From Willaertia magna (Eukaryota; Heterolobosea; Eutetramitea; Acrasida; Naegleriidae), in the NCBI GenBank assembly GCA_902984215.1, contig CADWAF010003687.1, positions 1 through 30,723 of the forward strand: DNA of 30,723 nt, given 5' to 3'. This document shows positions 19,801-30,646 of this stretch, one piece after another; the stretch's first letter is position 1; the number at the start of each line of letters is the position of its first letter. Below the pieces are notes generated by a model that did not search any database, was not told the origin of the DNA, and saw only the letters and a list, made by a program, of their open reading frames with translations. Made by a program: the position numbers and the translations under genes.

Positions 19801-21336
19801 TATTGCTCAATTTGTGACAAAATATAATGATGTAAAAGGTCTTATCTTCACTTTATGGATGGATGTTCCTGAGTCATGGCTTGTTGAAAGTGTCTACTCC
19901 AAAGAGGATCTTGACAATCTTAAACTTGATGAATGCGCTAAAGAAAAATGTTATGCCCGTTTCCAACTTGAACATTTTGTTGTAACTGGAACATGTATTG
20001 ATGACAGTGCAACACCTGTTAGAGGATTACAACTTGAATTAGTTCCTGCTTTGAGTGCAAATCAAACTGTTGACGATATAACAATTGTTATGGCCAACTA
20101 TGGTTATTATCAACTCAAAGCATCCTCTCCAAACTTATTCCAAATGAGATTAACACCAGGAAGACACTCTGACATTTATTCTATTCAATCCACCAAACAA
20201 GTAGATTTTTACTCTCAATCTGAATTACAATTTTCTGAGGGATCAGGACCTAGTGACACTACAAACCATTTCGTATCTGTTCACTCATTCGACTCTCCTT
20301 TTGTCAGAGTTGTAGTCAAAAGAAATTCGGGCATGGAAAAAGAAGACTTGTTGGCAACAGTAGAGAAAAAGAAGGAGGAAGATAGTTCTTGGTCATGGTT
20401 TGGAACTAAACAAACTCAAGAGGAAGAAAAAACTATTCATGTTTTCTCTTTAGCTTCAGGATTAATGTATGAAAGATTACTTAAGATTATGATTTTATCT
20501 GTTAGAAAGAATTTAAAGAGAGAAAATGTTAAAGTTAAATTCTGGTTCTTAAAGCAATTCCTTTCCCCATCATTTAAACAATTTTTGCCTGAATATGCAA
20601 AAGCTTATAACTTTGAATATGGTTTAGTTAGTTATCAATGGCCTCATTGGTTGTTGAAACCACAAACCAAACAAAGATTGATTTGGGCTTACAAGGTGCT
20701 TTTCCTAGATGTCTTGTTCCCATTACAAGAGGTCCATAAAATTGTTTTCGTTGATGCTGACCAAGTTTGTAGAGCTGATCTTTCTGAATTATTCTTTGAT
20801 TTGAATATGGAAGGTAAATCATTGGCATATACTCCATTTTGTGACTCAAGAAAAGAGATGGAAGGTTATAGATTTTGGAAAGTAAGTACATTATTTTGTT
20901 TATTTCATTTATCTTAACTTCTTAATAATAGTCTGGATACTGGGCAAACCATCTCTCTGGAAGACCGTATCATATTTCTGCATTATACGTTGTGGATATT
21001 GATTTATTCAGAAAGAGCTATCATGGAGATCAGTTCAGAATGGTTTATGATAATTTGGCTAAAGACCCAAACAGTTTATCTAACTTGGATCAAGATCTTC
21101 CAAATTATGCACAACACCAAGTCCCAATAAAATCATTGCCTCAAGATTGGTTATGGTGTGAATCATGGTGCTCAGATGAATCCAAACCAAAAGCAAAGAC
21201 AATAGATTTATGTAACAATCCAATGACAAAAGAACATAAGTTAGCAAGTGCCAAACGTATCATTCCTGAGTGGACAGATTACGATAATGAAATTAAGGAA
21301 TTACAAAAGAATTTAGTTGAAGAAAAATCAAATTAA
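16862..21336 (+). CDS. UGGT: UDP-glucose:glycoprotein glucosyltransferase (ER folding sensor)
   Basis: Three exons (16862-17010, 17059-20881, 20932-21336) with introns of 48 and 50 nt give 1458 residues. The enzyme re-glucosylates misfolded N-glycoproteins in the ER lumen so that they rebind calnexin/calreticulin. Residues 1-24 form a signal peptide (hydrophobic core [14 protein letters not shown]). The large N-terminal thioredoxin-like and beta-sandwich sensor region spans about 30-1170. The GT24 catalytic domain starts near 1176 ([20 protein letters not shown]) and is highly conserved. It contains FVDADQ with DxD at 1282-1284, [48 protein letters not shown] and [10 protein letters not shown]. 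The second intron falls exactly between FWK and SGYW. The C-terminus ends EEKSN, with no KDEL/HDEL/REEL-type retrieval tetrapeptide. An AATAAA overlaps the stop (21336-21341). Confidence 0.96.
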
Positions 21337-21564
21337 ATAAAACAACAAATTCAACCCAAAGCTTACAACAATTCTGGAATTCTTCAACCAAAACTACGGA
21401 TATCTTAATTCCAAAGGAACGCTTTTGTTGTTGCATTTAATTGAACTTCGGAAATTGGTTGTAACCTCAACTTCCGGCTACAAAAAATAATATTTAAAAA
21501 ACAAATTCCACACATTACGAAATAACACTCGTAACAAAAAAAACAAACCAACACTTACTCAAAA
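21337..21564 (+). promoter_or_regulatory. HSP90 upstream region with one heat-shock-type dyad
   Basis: A 228-bp spacer after UGGT. TTCTGGAA at 21372-21379 is a perfect TTCnnGAA dyad, the minimal pair of heat-shock-factor units. A third TTC follows but is one base out of the 5-bp register. Further GAA/TTC pairs at about 21408-21455 (TTCCAAAGGAA, GAACTTCGGAA) are also out of register. Heat-shock control is plausible from the gene but only weakly supported by the sites. Confidence 0.3.
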
Positions 21565-23670
21565 ATGCCAGAAGCAGAAACCTTCCGTTTTCAAGCAGAA
21601 ATTAACCAATTGATGAGTTTAATCATCAATACTTTCTACTCCAACAAAGAAATTTTCTTAAGAGAATTAATTTCTAACGCTTCTGATGCTTTAGATAAGA
21701 TCCGTCATCAAAGTTTAACTGAACCAGAAGTTTTAAACTCACAACCAGAATTATTTATCCACATAATCCCAGATAAGGTAAATAAAACTTTAACTATCGT
21801 CGATTCTGGTATTGGTATGACTAAAGCAGACTTAGTTAACTGTTTAGGTACTATTGCACGTTCTGGTACCAAACAATTCATGGAAATGCTCCAAGCTGGT
21901 GCAGATATCAGTTTAATCGGTCAATTTGGTGTTGGTTTCTACAGTGCATATTTAGCAGCAGATAGAGTTGTTGTTATTACTAAACATAATGATGATGAAC
22001 AATATGTCTGGGAATCATCTGCTGGTGGTACTTTCACTATCACAAAGGATGAAGAAGGTGAAAGATTAGGACGTGGTTCTAAGATTATCCTCCACTTAAA
22101 GGAAGACCAATTAGAATATTTAGAAGAAAGAAGATTAAAGGATTTAATCAAGAAACACTCTGAATTTATTGGTTATCCAATTTCTTTATATGTTGAAAAG
22201 ACTGAAGAAAAAGAAGTCGAAGAAGAAGCAGAAGAAAAGACTGAAGAAGAAAAGAAGGATGATGAACCAAAAATTGAAGAATTAGACGAAGAAAAGGAAA
22301 AGAAGAAGAAGAAGGTTAAGGAAGTTACTCATGAATGGGAATTAGTTAACAAGACTAAACCATTATGGACTCGTGATCCAAAGACTATCACAAAGGAAGA
22401 ATATGCAGCATTCTATAAAGCACTTACCAATGACTGGCAAGATCATCTTGCTTGTAAACATTTTTCCGTTGAAGGTGGTCTTGACTTTAAGGCAATCCTT
22501 TTCTTACCAAGCAAGGCTCCATTCGATTTATTCGAACCAAAGAAGAAATTAAATAATATTAAATTATACGTTAGACGTGTTTTCATCATGGATAACTGTG
22601 AAGAATTAATTCCAGAATACTTAAACTTCATTAAGGGTGTTGTTGATAGTGAAGATTTACCATTAAACATTTCTAGAGAACATTTACAACAAAATAAGGT
22701 AATGAAAGTTATCAGAAAGAATATTGTCAAGAAATGTATTGAAATGTTCTCTGAAGTTGCAGAAAATAGAGAAGATTTCAAGAACTTCTATGAAGCATTC
22801 GGAAAGAACTTGAAGTTAGGTATCCATGAAGATACTCAAAATAGAGGTAAATTAGCTGAGTTATTAAGATTCTACTCAACTAACTCCGAAGAAGAATGGA
22901 CAAGTTTAAAAGAATATGTTGATAGAATGAAGGAAGGTCAAGAAGATATTTACTATATTACAGGTGAAAGCAAGAAAGCAGTTGCAAACTCACCATTCAT
23001 TGAAAAATGTAAGAAGAAGGGATTCGAAGTCTTATACATGACTGACCCAATTGATGAATACATGGTCCAACAATTAAAGGAATTCAACGGTAAGAAATTA
23101 GTCTGTGTCACAAAAGAAGGTTTGAAATTACCTGAAACTGAAGAAGAAAAGAAGAAGGCAGAAGAATTAAAGGCATCTTTCGAAGCTCTCTGCAAATTAA
23201 TGAAAGATATCTTAGGTGACAAAGTTGAAAAGGTAGTTGTTTCTGATAGACTTGGTGAATCTCCATGTTGTCTTGTAACCGGTGAATATGGTTGGTCCGC
23301 AAACATGGAAAGAATCATGAAAGCTCAAGCATTAAAGGATAACACAATGGCAGCATATATGGTCTCCAAAAAGACTATGGAAATCAATCCTGAAAATCCA
23401 ATTGTAAATGAATTAAGAAAGAAGGCAGAAGCAAACAAGGCTGATAAAACTTTAAGAGATTTAGTCTGGCTTTTATTCGATACTGCTTTATTAACAAGTG
23501 GTTTCAGTTTAGATGAACCAAACTTATACGCTTCCCGTATCCACAGAATGATCAAATTAGGTTTAAGCATTGATGAAGAAGAAACAACAACTGCAACTGA
23601 AACAACTGAAGAAAAGAGAGATAATACTGAAGAAAATACTGCAGAATCCTTAATGGAAGATGTTGATTAA
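21565..23670 (+). CDS. HSP90: Cytosolic heat-shock protein 90
   Basis: An intronless 701-residue ATP-dependent chaperone for kinases, receptors and other clients. The GHKL ATPase domain is complete: [15 protein letters not shown] with catalytic Glu 34 and Asn 38, then DSGIGM (80-85), GTIARSGT and [13 protein letters not shown] Lys/Glu-rich linker covers about 211-255. The middle domain has [14 protein letters not shown] with the catalytic-loop Arg. The C-terminal dimerisation domain ends in MEDVD, a close variant of the cytosolic MEEVD TPR-docking tail. The absence of a signal peptide and of KDEL excludes the ER (GRP94) and mitochondrial (TRAP1) forms. Codons differ from neighbours, with more C-ending codons (ATC, TTC) and GGT, as expected for high expression. 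Confidence 0.98.
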   Translation: MPEAETFRFQAEINQLMSLIINTFYSNKEIFLRELISNASDALDKIRHQSLTEPEVLNSQPELFIHIIPDKVNKTLTIVDSGIGMTKADLVNCLGTIARSGTKQFMEMLQAGADISLIGQFGVGFYSAYLAADRVVVITKHNDDEQYVWESSAGGTFTITKDEEGERLGRGSKIILHLKEDQLEYLEERRLKDLIKKHSEFIGYPISLYVEKTEEKEVEEEAEEKTEEEKKDDEPKIEELDEEKEKKKKKVKEVTHEWELVNKTKPLWTRDPKTITKEEYAAFYKALTNDWQDHLACKHFSVEGGLDFKAILFLPSKAPFDLFEPKKKLNNIKLYVRRVFIMDNCEELIPEYLNFIKGVVDSEDLPLNISREHLQQNKVMKVIRKNIVKKCIEMFSEVAENREDFKNFYEAFGKNLKLGIHEDTQNRGKLAELLRFYSTNSEEEWTSLKEYVDRMKEGQEDIYYITGESKKAVANSPFIEKCKKKGFEVLYMTDPIDEYMVQQLKEFNGKKLVCVTKEGLKLPETEEEKKKAEELKASFEALCKLMKDILGDKVEKVVVSDRLGESPCCLVTGEYGWSANMERIMKAQALKDNTMAAYMVSKKTMEINPENPIVNELRKKAEANKADKTLRDLVWLLFDTALLTSGFSLDEPNLYASRIHRMIKLGLSIDEEETTTATETTEEKRDNTEENTAESLMEDVD

Positions 23671-24051
23671 TTCTAGGAACAGTTGTAAATTACTTGCAAA
23701 TATTTTAACATTAACTAATTTTCTTAATAAAACGATTTTAATTTAACGGTGATGTTTTCTTCTTGTGAAAGCGTGAACCAACTCAATTCGATAGTTAATT
23801 TAAAAATTAAAAAATATAAAAAATAACACCATTCAATATTTTAATATGTATTATATTATTTAAAAATTTTAATGTTTTTATCTAATGCAATATCTGTCAT
23901 AATTTTGTTAAATTGTTTTTATTTTTTTATAACAAAACATGTAAAAGTAAAAAATTTAAATATAAAATAAAAATGTAAATAAAAATTTATAGTGCGTAAG
24001 AACGAAATAACATTGTTTACAAAACAAAAACTAACACCACCAAAAACCGTC
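23671..24051 (+). other. Intergenic A/T-rich spacer after HSP90
   Basis: These 381 bases hold the HSP90 3' end (an AATAAA near 23726) and the upstream region of the coiled-coil gene. The sequence is dominated by A and T runs. I see no RNA gene, repeat or reading frame of note. Confidence 0.5.
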
Positions 24052-26286
24052 ATGTCGGTTCCGAAAATCTACAGAAAAAAAAGAATGAATTCTACTCCCT
24101 CTCCCATTAACTGGGAGAATCGTAAGGTTTCCCCAAGTGTAGCTTCTGAATTAAGTCCTCTAACAGGTATGTTATAATTCAAAGTTGAAAAGATGTAGTT
24201 ATACTTTATTAAAAATAGAAAAAGAAATTAAATCTTTTTATGATAAATATTTCCCTCAAGGAACAAAAGTTGTACAAGCAAAATGTAGCTGTGGATTTCT
24301 TCATCCCTATGTGTTTGCCCCAAAACGTATGTAAGCCTTAATTGATTTCACTGTTTACTTTAACAATGTATTACAAATAGAAGAAGGATCTTCTCCAACT
24401 AAACCTAAAGTTTTTGAAGATAAATGTGAAAACTCTACATTGTGGTCAGGAAATAATTCTTTTATTACTGGCTTGAATGGAAGTCCGAACAGTATTTCTT
24501 CACCTAACTTGAGGAATGATATGAATATTTCCAATCACACCCCTTTAAAAAGTAATTCATTGTTAAGTAACGTTTTAAGCAATGAAATTAAGACAGAGGA
24601 AAAAATTACTAATATTATGGATTTGGTAAAGAAAAAAGACGAAGAAATTGAAGAATTAAAATTGAAAACTGTCTCTTTGTCGAAATTAGTAAGAAAATTA
24701 CATGAAGAACGAAATAGTGCACTAAATAAACAAAAAGAAAACGAAGAATTATCAAACGAAGTAAAAGAATTAAATAATTTGGTTCAAGATTTAAGAAATG
24801 AAGGCTTAGCACTCCAGGAAAATTATAATGACACTACAAAGAAGTTTGAGAAACATTCTGAACTGCTTAGAACTAAACTTGAAGAAGCAGTTGAAGAAAA
24901 ATTATTGTTTGAGGAAAACGCTCAAAATATAATTGCTAATCTAACACAAGAGAAAACTTCTTTAAATAACGCTGTGGAACAAAACAAAGTGTTGATTGAA
25001 AGTTTAGAAAAGGATAAAAGACAATTACAAGAAAAATTATCAGACTTTTTATCCAGAATTTCAGACCTAGAGGACGATAAATATGTTTTGTTAAAAGCTG
25101 CTCATGAAAGAGAAAAGGAATCATTAAACAGAGCCGAAGTGGAAGCCCAGACAACAATAGATTTATGTGACTTCGATTTAACATTACTGAAAGGGTAAGT
25201 TTGAAAGATAAATTTCTAATAATGTGTTGTAGACAAGTATCTGATAATAAGAATTTAGCTGATAAACTCTATCAAGAAGCAAGTCTCGCCTTACAAGAAA
25301 TAAGTAATTACAGCAATCAAAACAGCCCAAACAAGTCAATAACTGAAAGGTCCATGAACATTGATGAAGACGAACTTGTTAATATTAATCTTTACATTTC
25401 CCAAAGACTTCAGACTATTACAAGAATTATCTCACAAATAAGAGACGAGGTTATCGTTTTAAAACAAAGAAATAAAGAACTTAATCAACAAGTAATTGTC
25501 ACAAATAGCACAAAGGAGGAAACTGTGAAGTATTTTGAAGAACAAATTAGAGAACTTGAAACCAGTATCGTCCAATGCGCTAAGGATATTGAAGAAAAGG
25601 AAGAAATATCAAATAAAGCTAAAGAATTAGAGATTGAATGTGACACGCTTAGAAAAATGTCTGAACAATTACAAATGCAATTAGAAAGCACAAGAGGAGA
25701 AAGAGAGGGCTTTGTTAAATTACAAGAACAAACCAACGTAGAATTGGAAAATCTTAATAATGAACTGTCAAAGCTAAACACTGAAAAAGAGCGAGTAATG
25801 AAAATTGAATCCATGGTTAAGCAGCATTACGATGTAGAAATTACTAAACTTAGATTAGAAAAACGCTCGCTGGAAGAAAAGTTAATGAGTACTTTACAGG
25901 TTTCCAATAAGACTGAACTAAGTCTGGTTACCCAGCTAAAAGATTCAGAAATGCAAAAGAAAAAACTAGAAGCTCAAATTAGAGAGCAAAGAATTGAAAT
26001 ACTGTCACTGAAAAGGAATATTAAGGATTTGCAAGTACTGTTGAGCAGTTGTGAATCTTCTATTAAGGTGTTCCAGGACAAGTACAGAGAACTGGAACTG
26101 TCCAAAAGTAAATTAAGGGCATCCCTCAGAAAACAAGAAGAAAGCTTTATTTCATCTTCTTCGACAACAGAAAAACTAAAGTCCCAACTCAAAGTGAAAG
26201 AACAAAAAGTTAGGGAGCTGCAACAGCAATTAAGGCAACTTGGGAAATCTATAGATTCCTCTGAATTTGTTAAAATAACATTGTAG
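24052..26286 (+). CDS. Unrecognised coiled-coil protein with N-terminal Cys-x-Cys module
   Basis: Four exons (24052-24166, 24219-24326, 24381-25194, 25233-26286) with introns of 52, 54 and 38 nt give 696 residues. All joins keep the frame. Residues 1-38 are basic and Ser/Pro-rich. Residues 40-75 form a compact segment FYDKYFPQGTKVVQAKCSCG (Cys at 61 and 63) followed by FLHPYVFAP. From about 140 to the end it is nearly continuous heptad-rich coiled coil (LKLKTVSLSKLVRKL, LRASLRKQEES, LKVKEQKVRELQQQLRQL). No catalytic motif is visible. A structural, cytoskeletal or centrosomal role is possible but unproven. The start is the first in-frame ATG, yet it lacks the A-run (CCGTCATG). An ATG at 24085 has a better context. 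It ends in TAG, 105 bp from the convergent phosphatase gene. Confidence 0.8.
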
Positions 26287-26391
26287 AAAATAAATTGATT
26301 TATGTAATTTACAAACAATTAACTTAGGTGTTTCTAAAATATAGAATTAATTATTTATGCCTAAATACATTAGTGGAAAATAATTACAAAT

Positions 26392-27467
26392 TTACTTTTT
26401 ATATTGCTCTAAAATTTCTCTCAATCTAAATTTCTTTCTAATAACTGGACGTACATCATCGTGCTTTAAAAGTTGTTTAAGGAAAGGTAATAGCTTAATA
26501 AGCTCTCTATCTTCTTTATCATCAAACCAACTTATTATCGGTATACCATTATCAATTTGGTATCCGTAAGCTTGAGGGGAGTTATCTACAATAATTGTCT
26601 TTGATAAATCTCTACCTAGTACTTCTAAATCCTTTAAATAATTTCTTTCCACATCAATGCATGAATTACGAAATACTCTATATTTTATATATTTTCTCTC
26701 AGGATCTAAAATTGAAAGTAATTTATCAGCATAAACACTTTGAGATGCAGTAAAAACAATAGTTTCAAATAATTTAGAAACAACTTCTAAGAACTCATTG
26801 AAGTAAGGTCTTTTCCGCACGTAAACTGTATACTCAATTCCATGGAACAAAACTGTAAATGTAAAATCAGCATCAGGCATAGGTTCAGTGCTACAATGTA
26901 CAAGTGTTTCATCCAAATCAAGAACTAATGTTACTTTAGGACCATTCTTATCTATTGGAGGTAAACAATATTGGGAAGAAGATATTTTAGGCTTAGGAGG
27001 TAAATGGGCAATAAAATCAAATCTAATCAAATTATTAATACCAATTCAAAGGCTATATGAATACTTACGGATTGAATTCATCATCATCTTCATATTCAAT
27101 ATCCAATAGTTGAGCATATGAAAAATCGTAAATATCTTCTTCATAATCTTCTTCTTTAGACATGGCATTTTCATCATAGTTTACTCCCAATGTTATATCT
27201 GTATCAGAATCACTTAAAGAAAACCTTCTTGGAGAGAATAGATTATCTTCAGTAGGGGTATTCGCACTGTTTTCAAGGTTTGTTGGAAGAGATAAAGATA
27301 CTGTAGAAGTACTACCATTACCCACCCCATCTAATGAATCATCTTCATTAGAGTTTCCCTTTCGTTCTAATAAAAAAACCAGTTGTTAATTATTTAAAAA
27401 ATAAAAAATATTTACTTTTTTGAGTTGGTTTACTTGGGGTAGAAGTTATAAAGGTTGTATTTGGCAT
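26392..27467 (-). CDS. CTDSPL2-like HAD phosphatase (SCP/FCP1 family)
   Basis: Three exons (27416-27467, 27069-27366, 26392-27022) with introns of 49 and 46 nt give 326 residues. The HAD phosphatase core has the nucleophile motif DLDET at 152-156 in [15 protein letters not shown]. It continues with [33 protein letters not shown], and [20 protein letters not shown] with the acceptor Asp. The C-terminal [10 protein letters not shown] and the [12 protein letters not shown] lead-in favour CTDSPL2 over CTDSP1-3 or Dullard. Such enzymes dephosphorylate phospho-Ser/Thr, classically in the RNA polymerase II C-terminal domain or SMADs. The N-terminal 115 residues are Ser/Asp/Glu-rich and disordered, with a basic KKRK stretch (17-20) that may be a nuclear signal. 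The phase-2 intron splits Pro 117 in the FNPF segment. Confidence 0.88.
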
Positions 27468-27885
27468 TTATTTAAATAATAAAATGGGTTTATGGTCCAA
27501 TCAATTCGTTGTTTAGTGAAACAATTCGGAAAGATTATAGAAAATCGTTTTGATTTAAAAAATAAAGTATTAGCCGTTAGTGCTGTCGATTTTTTTTTAA
27601 AAAAAATATTTAGAAAAAATTTAGATTTGAAACGTTTGTTTTCTTGTCTTTCTTTAAACTAAAATTGGCGGTAAGACGACGAAATGGGTTTTAGCAATAA
27701 AGAAATACAGCTGATGCTTTTAACAGTAATAAATAACAATAAATTTTAATTAATTAATTGTTAGTGTCAACTTACTACTTATTATTAGTGATTATAATAT
27801 TTACAATAAAAAATAATCGCGTTTCAGGACCACTTAAATTGGAGCACTCCGGTGATTTGATACTTTTCAAATTTATTTTAAAAAA
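27468..27885. promoter_or_regulatory. Divergent promoter of the phosphatase and TBC genes
   Basis: A 418-bp gap between divergent starts, with no reading frame longer than about ten codons. It includes T and A runs near 27590-27610. A GGCGG-containing patch (ATTGGCGG near 27663) only partly resembles an E2F site. A TTAATTAATTAA-type stretch lies near 27750. The TBC side ends with an A-run before ATG. No confident factor site was found. Confidence 0.4.
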
Positions 27886-29337
27886 ATGTTTAAAACCACT
27901 TTCAAGTCAAAGTCTGCTGGACCTGTAATAAATGCAGTGGATGATTGTATGTAAAATTAAAGCTAATTGTTAATTTTTCTTTTTTTTTAATTTAGTGGAT
28001 GATGAAATACATGAAGATGCAATTCTTTCACTAACTGGATCGGATGATATGCCTTCAATTAATGATCAATGGTGTAGATTACAAAACTATGGCTTTCCGG
28101 AACCAGCCCCTGAAGATGATGCTGAGCTATATGAAGCCTATATGAAATACAAAAAAAGCGATAAAAAAGATAAAACTATGAATGAAAGTACAAAAGCATG
28201 GAAAAGTTTTATTGATGAACACGGTGGACTAAATGGTAAATTACCAAGAGATGAATCTACTAAGAAAAATATAAAATCATTAGTTAGAAAACACCCTATA
28301 CCTCCTTGGTATAGAAGATTTATTTGGACCCAAATCACCGGGGTTGATAAGAAAATTAGAGAGAATAAAGGGTATTATAACAAAATATTAGAAGGTAGGT
28401 TAGATTTATAAGATTAATAATATCCTTAATAATTTAATTAGTTCATAATGGACAACAATGTCCTAACGAAGGGCAAATTGATTTAGATTTAGCGCGTACC
28501 TTTCCCTCACATCCTTTTTATTCTTCACCTCATTCAATAGGAAGAACTCAAATGAAGAATATTCTAACTGCTTTTTCATGGAGAAATCCTTATGTTAGTT
28601 ATTGTCAAAGTTTAAATTATATTGTCGGATTGTTTTTACTTCATTGCAATGAAGAGGAATCTTTTTGGTTATTAGTTACATTATTAGAGGATATATTACC
28701 TGCAAATTATTATAATCCAGATCTAACTGGGATGAGAGTAGATTCTTATGTTTTGGATGAGTTAGTTAATGATAGATTACCTAAATTAGCAGCTCATTTG
28801 AAAGAGTTAGGTGTAGAGACTTGTGCTTTTGCTAGTGGATGGTTTATGAGAATATTTATTGATGTTTTTCCAATAGAGACATCTACTAGAATATTAGATT
28901 TAATATTCACTGAGGGAACTAAAATATTATTTAGAGTTGCATTAGGATACCTTAAATTACAAGAGAATGAATTAGAACAAAAATTCCATATGGGAGAAGT
29001 GTTACATTACTTAAATTATTCTACACGTAGGATGTATGATCATGCCTTTTTACTAAAGCATTGTTTTTCATTCTATAATTTTAAGATGAGTGTTATAACT
29101 AATGCTAGAGATAAATATACCTTAATTGTAGAGAAGGAAACTCAAGAAATGGAAAGGAGAAGAAAAGAAATGAGAAAGAGAGAAGAAACGAAAAGAAAAC
29201 AAATTGAGCAACAAATACAGGAAGAGAAGACACAATCTATGAATTCAGCCACAAATGTTTCCAGTATTTCTTTGGCTGGACAAAGCTCTAATATTAGTTT
29301 AGATTCATCTTTCGGTGAAGAAAATAATAACATGTAA
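27886..29337 (+). CDS. TBC-domain Rab GTPase-activating protein
   Basis: Three exons (27886-27946, 27996-28394, 28442-29337) with two introns of 49 and 47 nt give 451 residues. TBC proteins switch Rab GTPases off in membrane traffic. Both catalytic fingers are present: the Arg finger in IDLDLARTFP (Arg 172) and the Gln finger in SYCQSLNY (Gln 209). The domain opens with VRKHPIPPWYRRFIWTQITG and continues through EEESFWLLVTLLEDILP, ASGWFMRIFIDVFPIETSTR, and LFRVALGYLKL. The N-terminal 110 residues are acidic and then Lys-rich. The tail after about 360 is a highly charged helix (ERRRKEMRKREETKRKQIEQ). The target Rab cannot be read from the sequence. The second intron falls within the TBC domain just before the Arg finger. 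Its stop is 4 bp from the convergent next gene. Confidence 0.92.
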
Positions 29338-29341
29338 ATTA

Positions 29342-30646
29342 TCAAAAACAATTTAGAAATTCCAATACTTTATCCTTTTTAGTATTAGTAGCTTGTTGTT
29401 TAGCAAGTTGCAACCAATTTTCAAAAAACGAGTTGATTTTTGAATTTAATAAATACCTTAAAGTCACACCAATTTTAAAGTTAAGTGTTTCTTCTATTAA
29501 TACTTTCTTTGTTATTTCGATGGCAACTACATTACAGAAATTAATACTCAACTCTGCCATTAATTTGAGAACGAAAGGGTGAAGTGAAGTATCTATTAAG
29601 AATTTGTCTTGTATCATTGTGTCAGATGCCCTTTTAACAAAGAAAGATTGATTTTCATATTGTTGGAGCAATAGTTGTTTCATTTCGTCAAATAGTTCAT
29701 CTAATAAATTAGAATAAAATTCATAAATTATTTGTAACTTTTTGTAAATCAACGGTCTGTCAAATTCAATTGTCTTAATTAGAGAAATAGAAATAATTAA
29801 ACATTCAAATAAGTCTATTGAATTAGTGAAATAAAAAAATAATTGTTTAATATATTTCCTTAATTCTTTGTGACATTTTACCATTTCAATCAACTCCTCT
29901 TCCGTTTTACTATTATCATTAAAATGTTCCATTATCTTTAAAGTAACATCATTTACTAACAATATGAAATGCCTTCCAATCCATAAACATAAACTAAATG
30001 AACATCTTTTCGTTTGTAAACAAAAGTCCATTTCATTTTCAAAAAATTCATTATTATTGTGTTCAATAATTGAATTATTTTCTACCATAATAGATAATGA
30101 TTTACTGATAAAAATAGTTGATTTAAATAAATTAAATATTAATTGAATAATTTCATCTAACATTATTTTAAATTCTTTTTCTTCTTCCTTTCCTTCAATT
30201 GTCAACATCATTTCTGAACTAATTAAACCATTCCCTTCTTCTTTATTATAAACTTCACTTACCAAATCAAATGCATTCTTACTATTATCTTTCCTTTTCA
30301 ACTCTTCTTCAAACCAATCTTTAAGAATAGTTTGTGATAATTTATTTAAATTCCCACTATTTGGATTAGAATGAAATCCATGAAATAAACAACTAGTAAG
30401 AAATAGTTCTGTCATTGAAATATTATTTAATTGTTGTTGTTTCATTAGATTTTTTAGTTCTTGTAATGATTTTGTAATTTCATTAAAAGATTCTTGTGAA
30501 AATAATTTTTGATCATAATATTGACACCATTTTAAAGATTTATTATATTCTGAAGTGTTTTTGTCATTTGTTTCTTCATTAAATAAAGAAGTTGAAATTA
30601 ATGTACTTTTCCGAAGTGCTTGTTTCAATATTTTATTTGTGTCCAT
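29342..30646 (-). CDS. Unrecognised helical protein
   Basis: An intronless 434-residue frame starting at an ATG preceded by nine A, the local start context, and ending in TGA. I do not recognise the family. The composition suggests an all-alpha protein with long amphipathic, Leu/Ile/Phe-rich helices (LDEIIQLIFNLFKSTIFISK, LIYKKLQIIYEFYSNLLDEL, FVLKLMAELSINFCNVV). There is no signal peptide, metal site, nucleotide-binding motif or obvious membrane span. Sequence such as LRYLLNSKINSFFENWLQLA near the end resembles helical bundles of tethering or scaffold proteins, but that is only an impression. It is convergent with the TBC gene (4 bp apart). Confidence 0.75.
   Translation of the reverse strand: MDTNKILKQALRKSTLISTSLFNEETNDKNTSEYNKSLKWCQYYDQKLFSQESFNEITKSLQELKNLMKQQQLNNISMTELFLTSCLFHGFHSNPNSGNLNKLSQTILKDWFEEELKRKDNSKNAFDLVSEVYNKEEGNGLISSEMMLTIEGKEEEKEFKIMLDEIIQLIFNLFKSTIFISKSLSIMVENNSIIEHNNNEFFENEMDFCLQTKRCSFSLCLWIGRHFILLVNDVTLKIMEHFNDNSKTEEELIEMVKCHKELRKYIKQLFFYFTNSIDLFECLIISISLIKTIEFDRPLIYKKLQIIYEFYSNLLDELFDEMKQLLLQQYENQSFFVKRASDTMIQDKFLIDTSLHPFVLKLMAELSINFCNVVAIEITKKVLIEETLNFKIGVTLRYLLNSKINSFFENWLQLAKQQATNTKKDKVLEFLNCF

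Noticed and set aside
21372..21455. A full heat-shock element array before HSP90
   Set aside because: Only one TTCnnGAA pair is in register; the other GAA/TTC units have the wrong spacing, so only a weak dyad is reported.
22443..23570. Several antisense frames of 64-121 codons inside HSP90
   Set aside because: They are shadows produced by the codon bias of a highly expressed gene; no family resemblance and no start context.
23745..23800. C/D-box snoRNA suggested by TGATG after HSP90
   Set aside because: The C box is incomplete (TGATGT) and no D box CTGA lies at a suitable distance.
27484..27520. Plus-strand ATG with A-run in the phosphatase/TBC gap
   Set aside because: The frame stops after about ten codons.
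27660..27670. A third E2F-like site (ATTGGCGG) before the TBC gene
   Set aside because: It lacks the GCGC core of the 9-mer seen before GCP2 and DAW1, so it was not counted.
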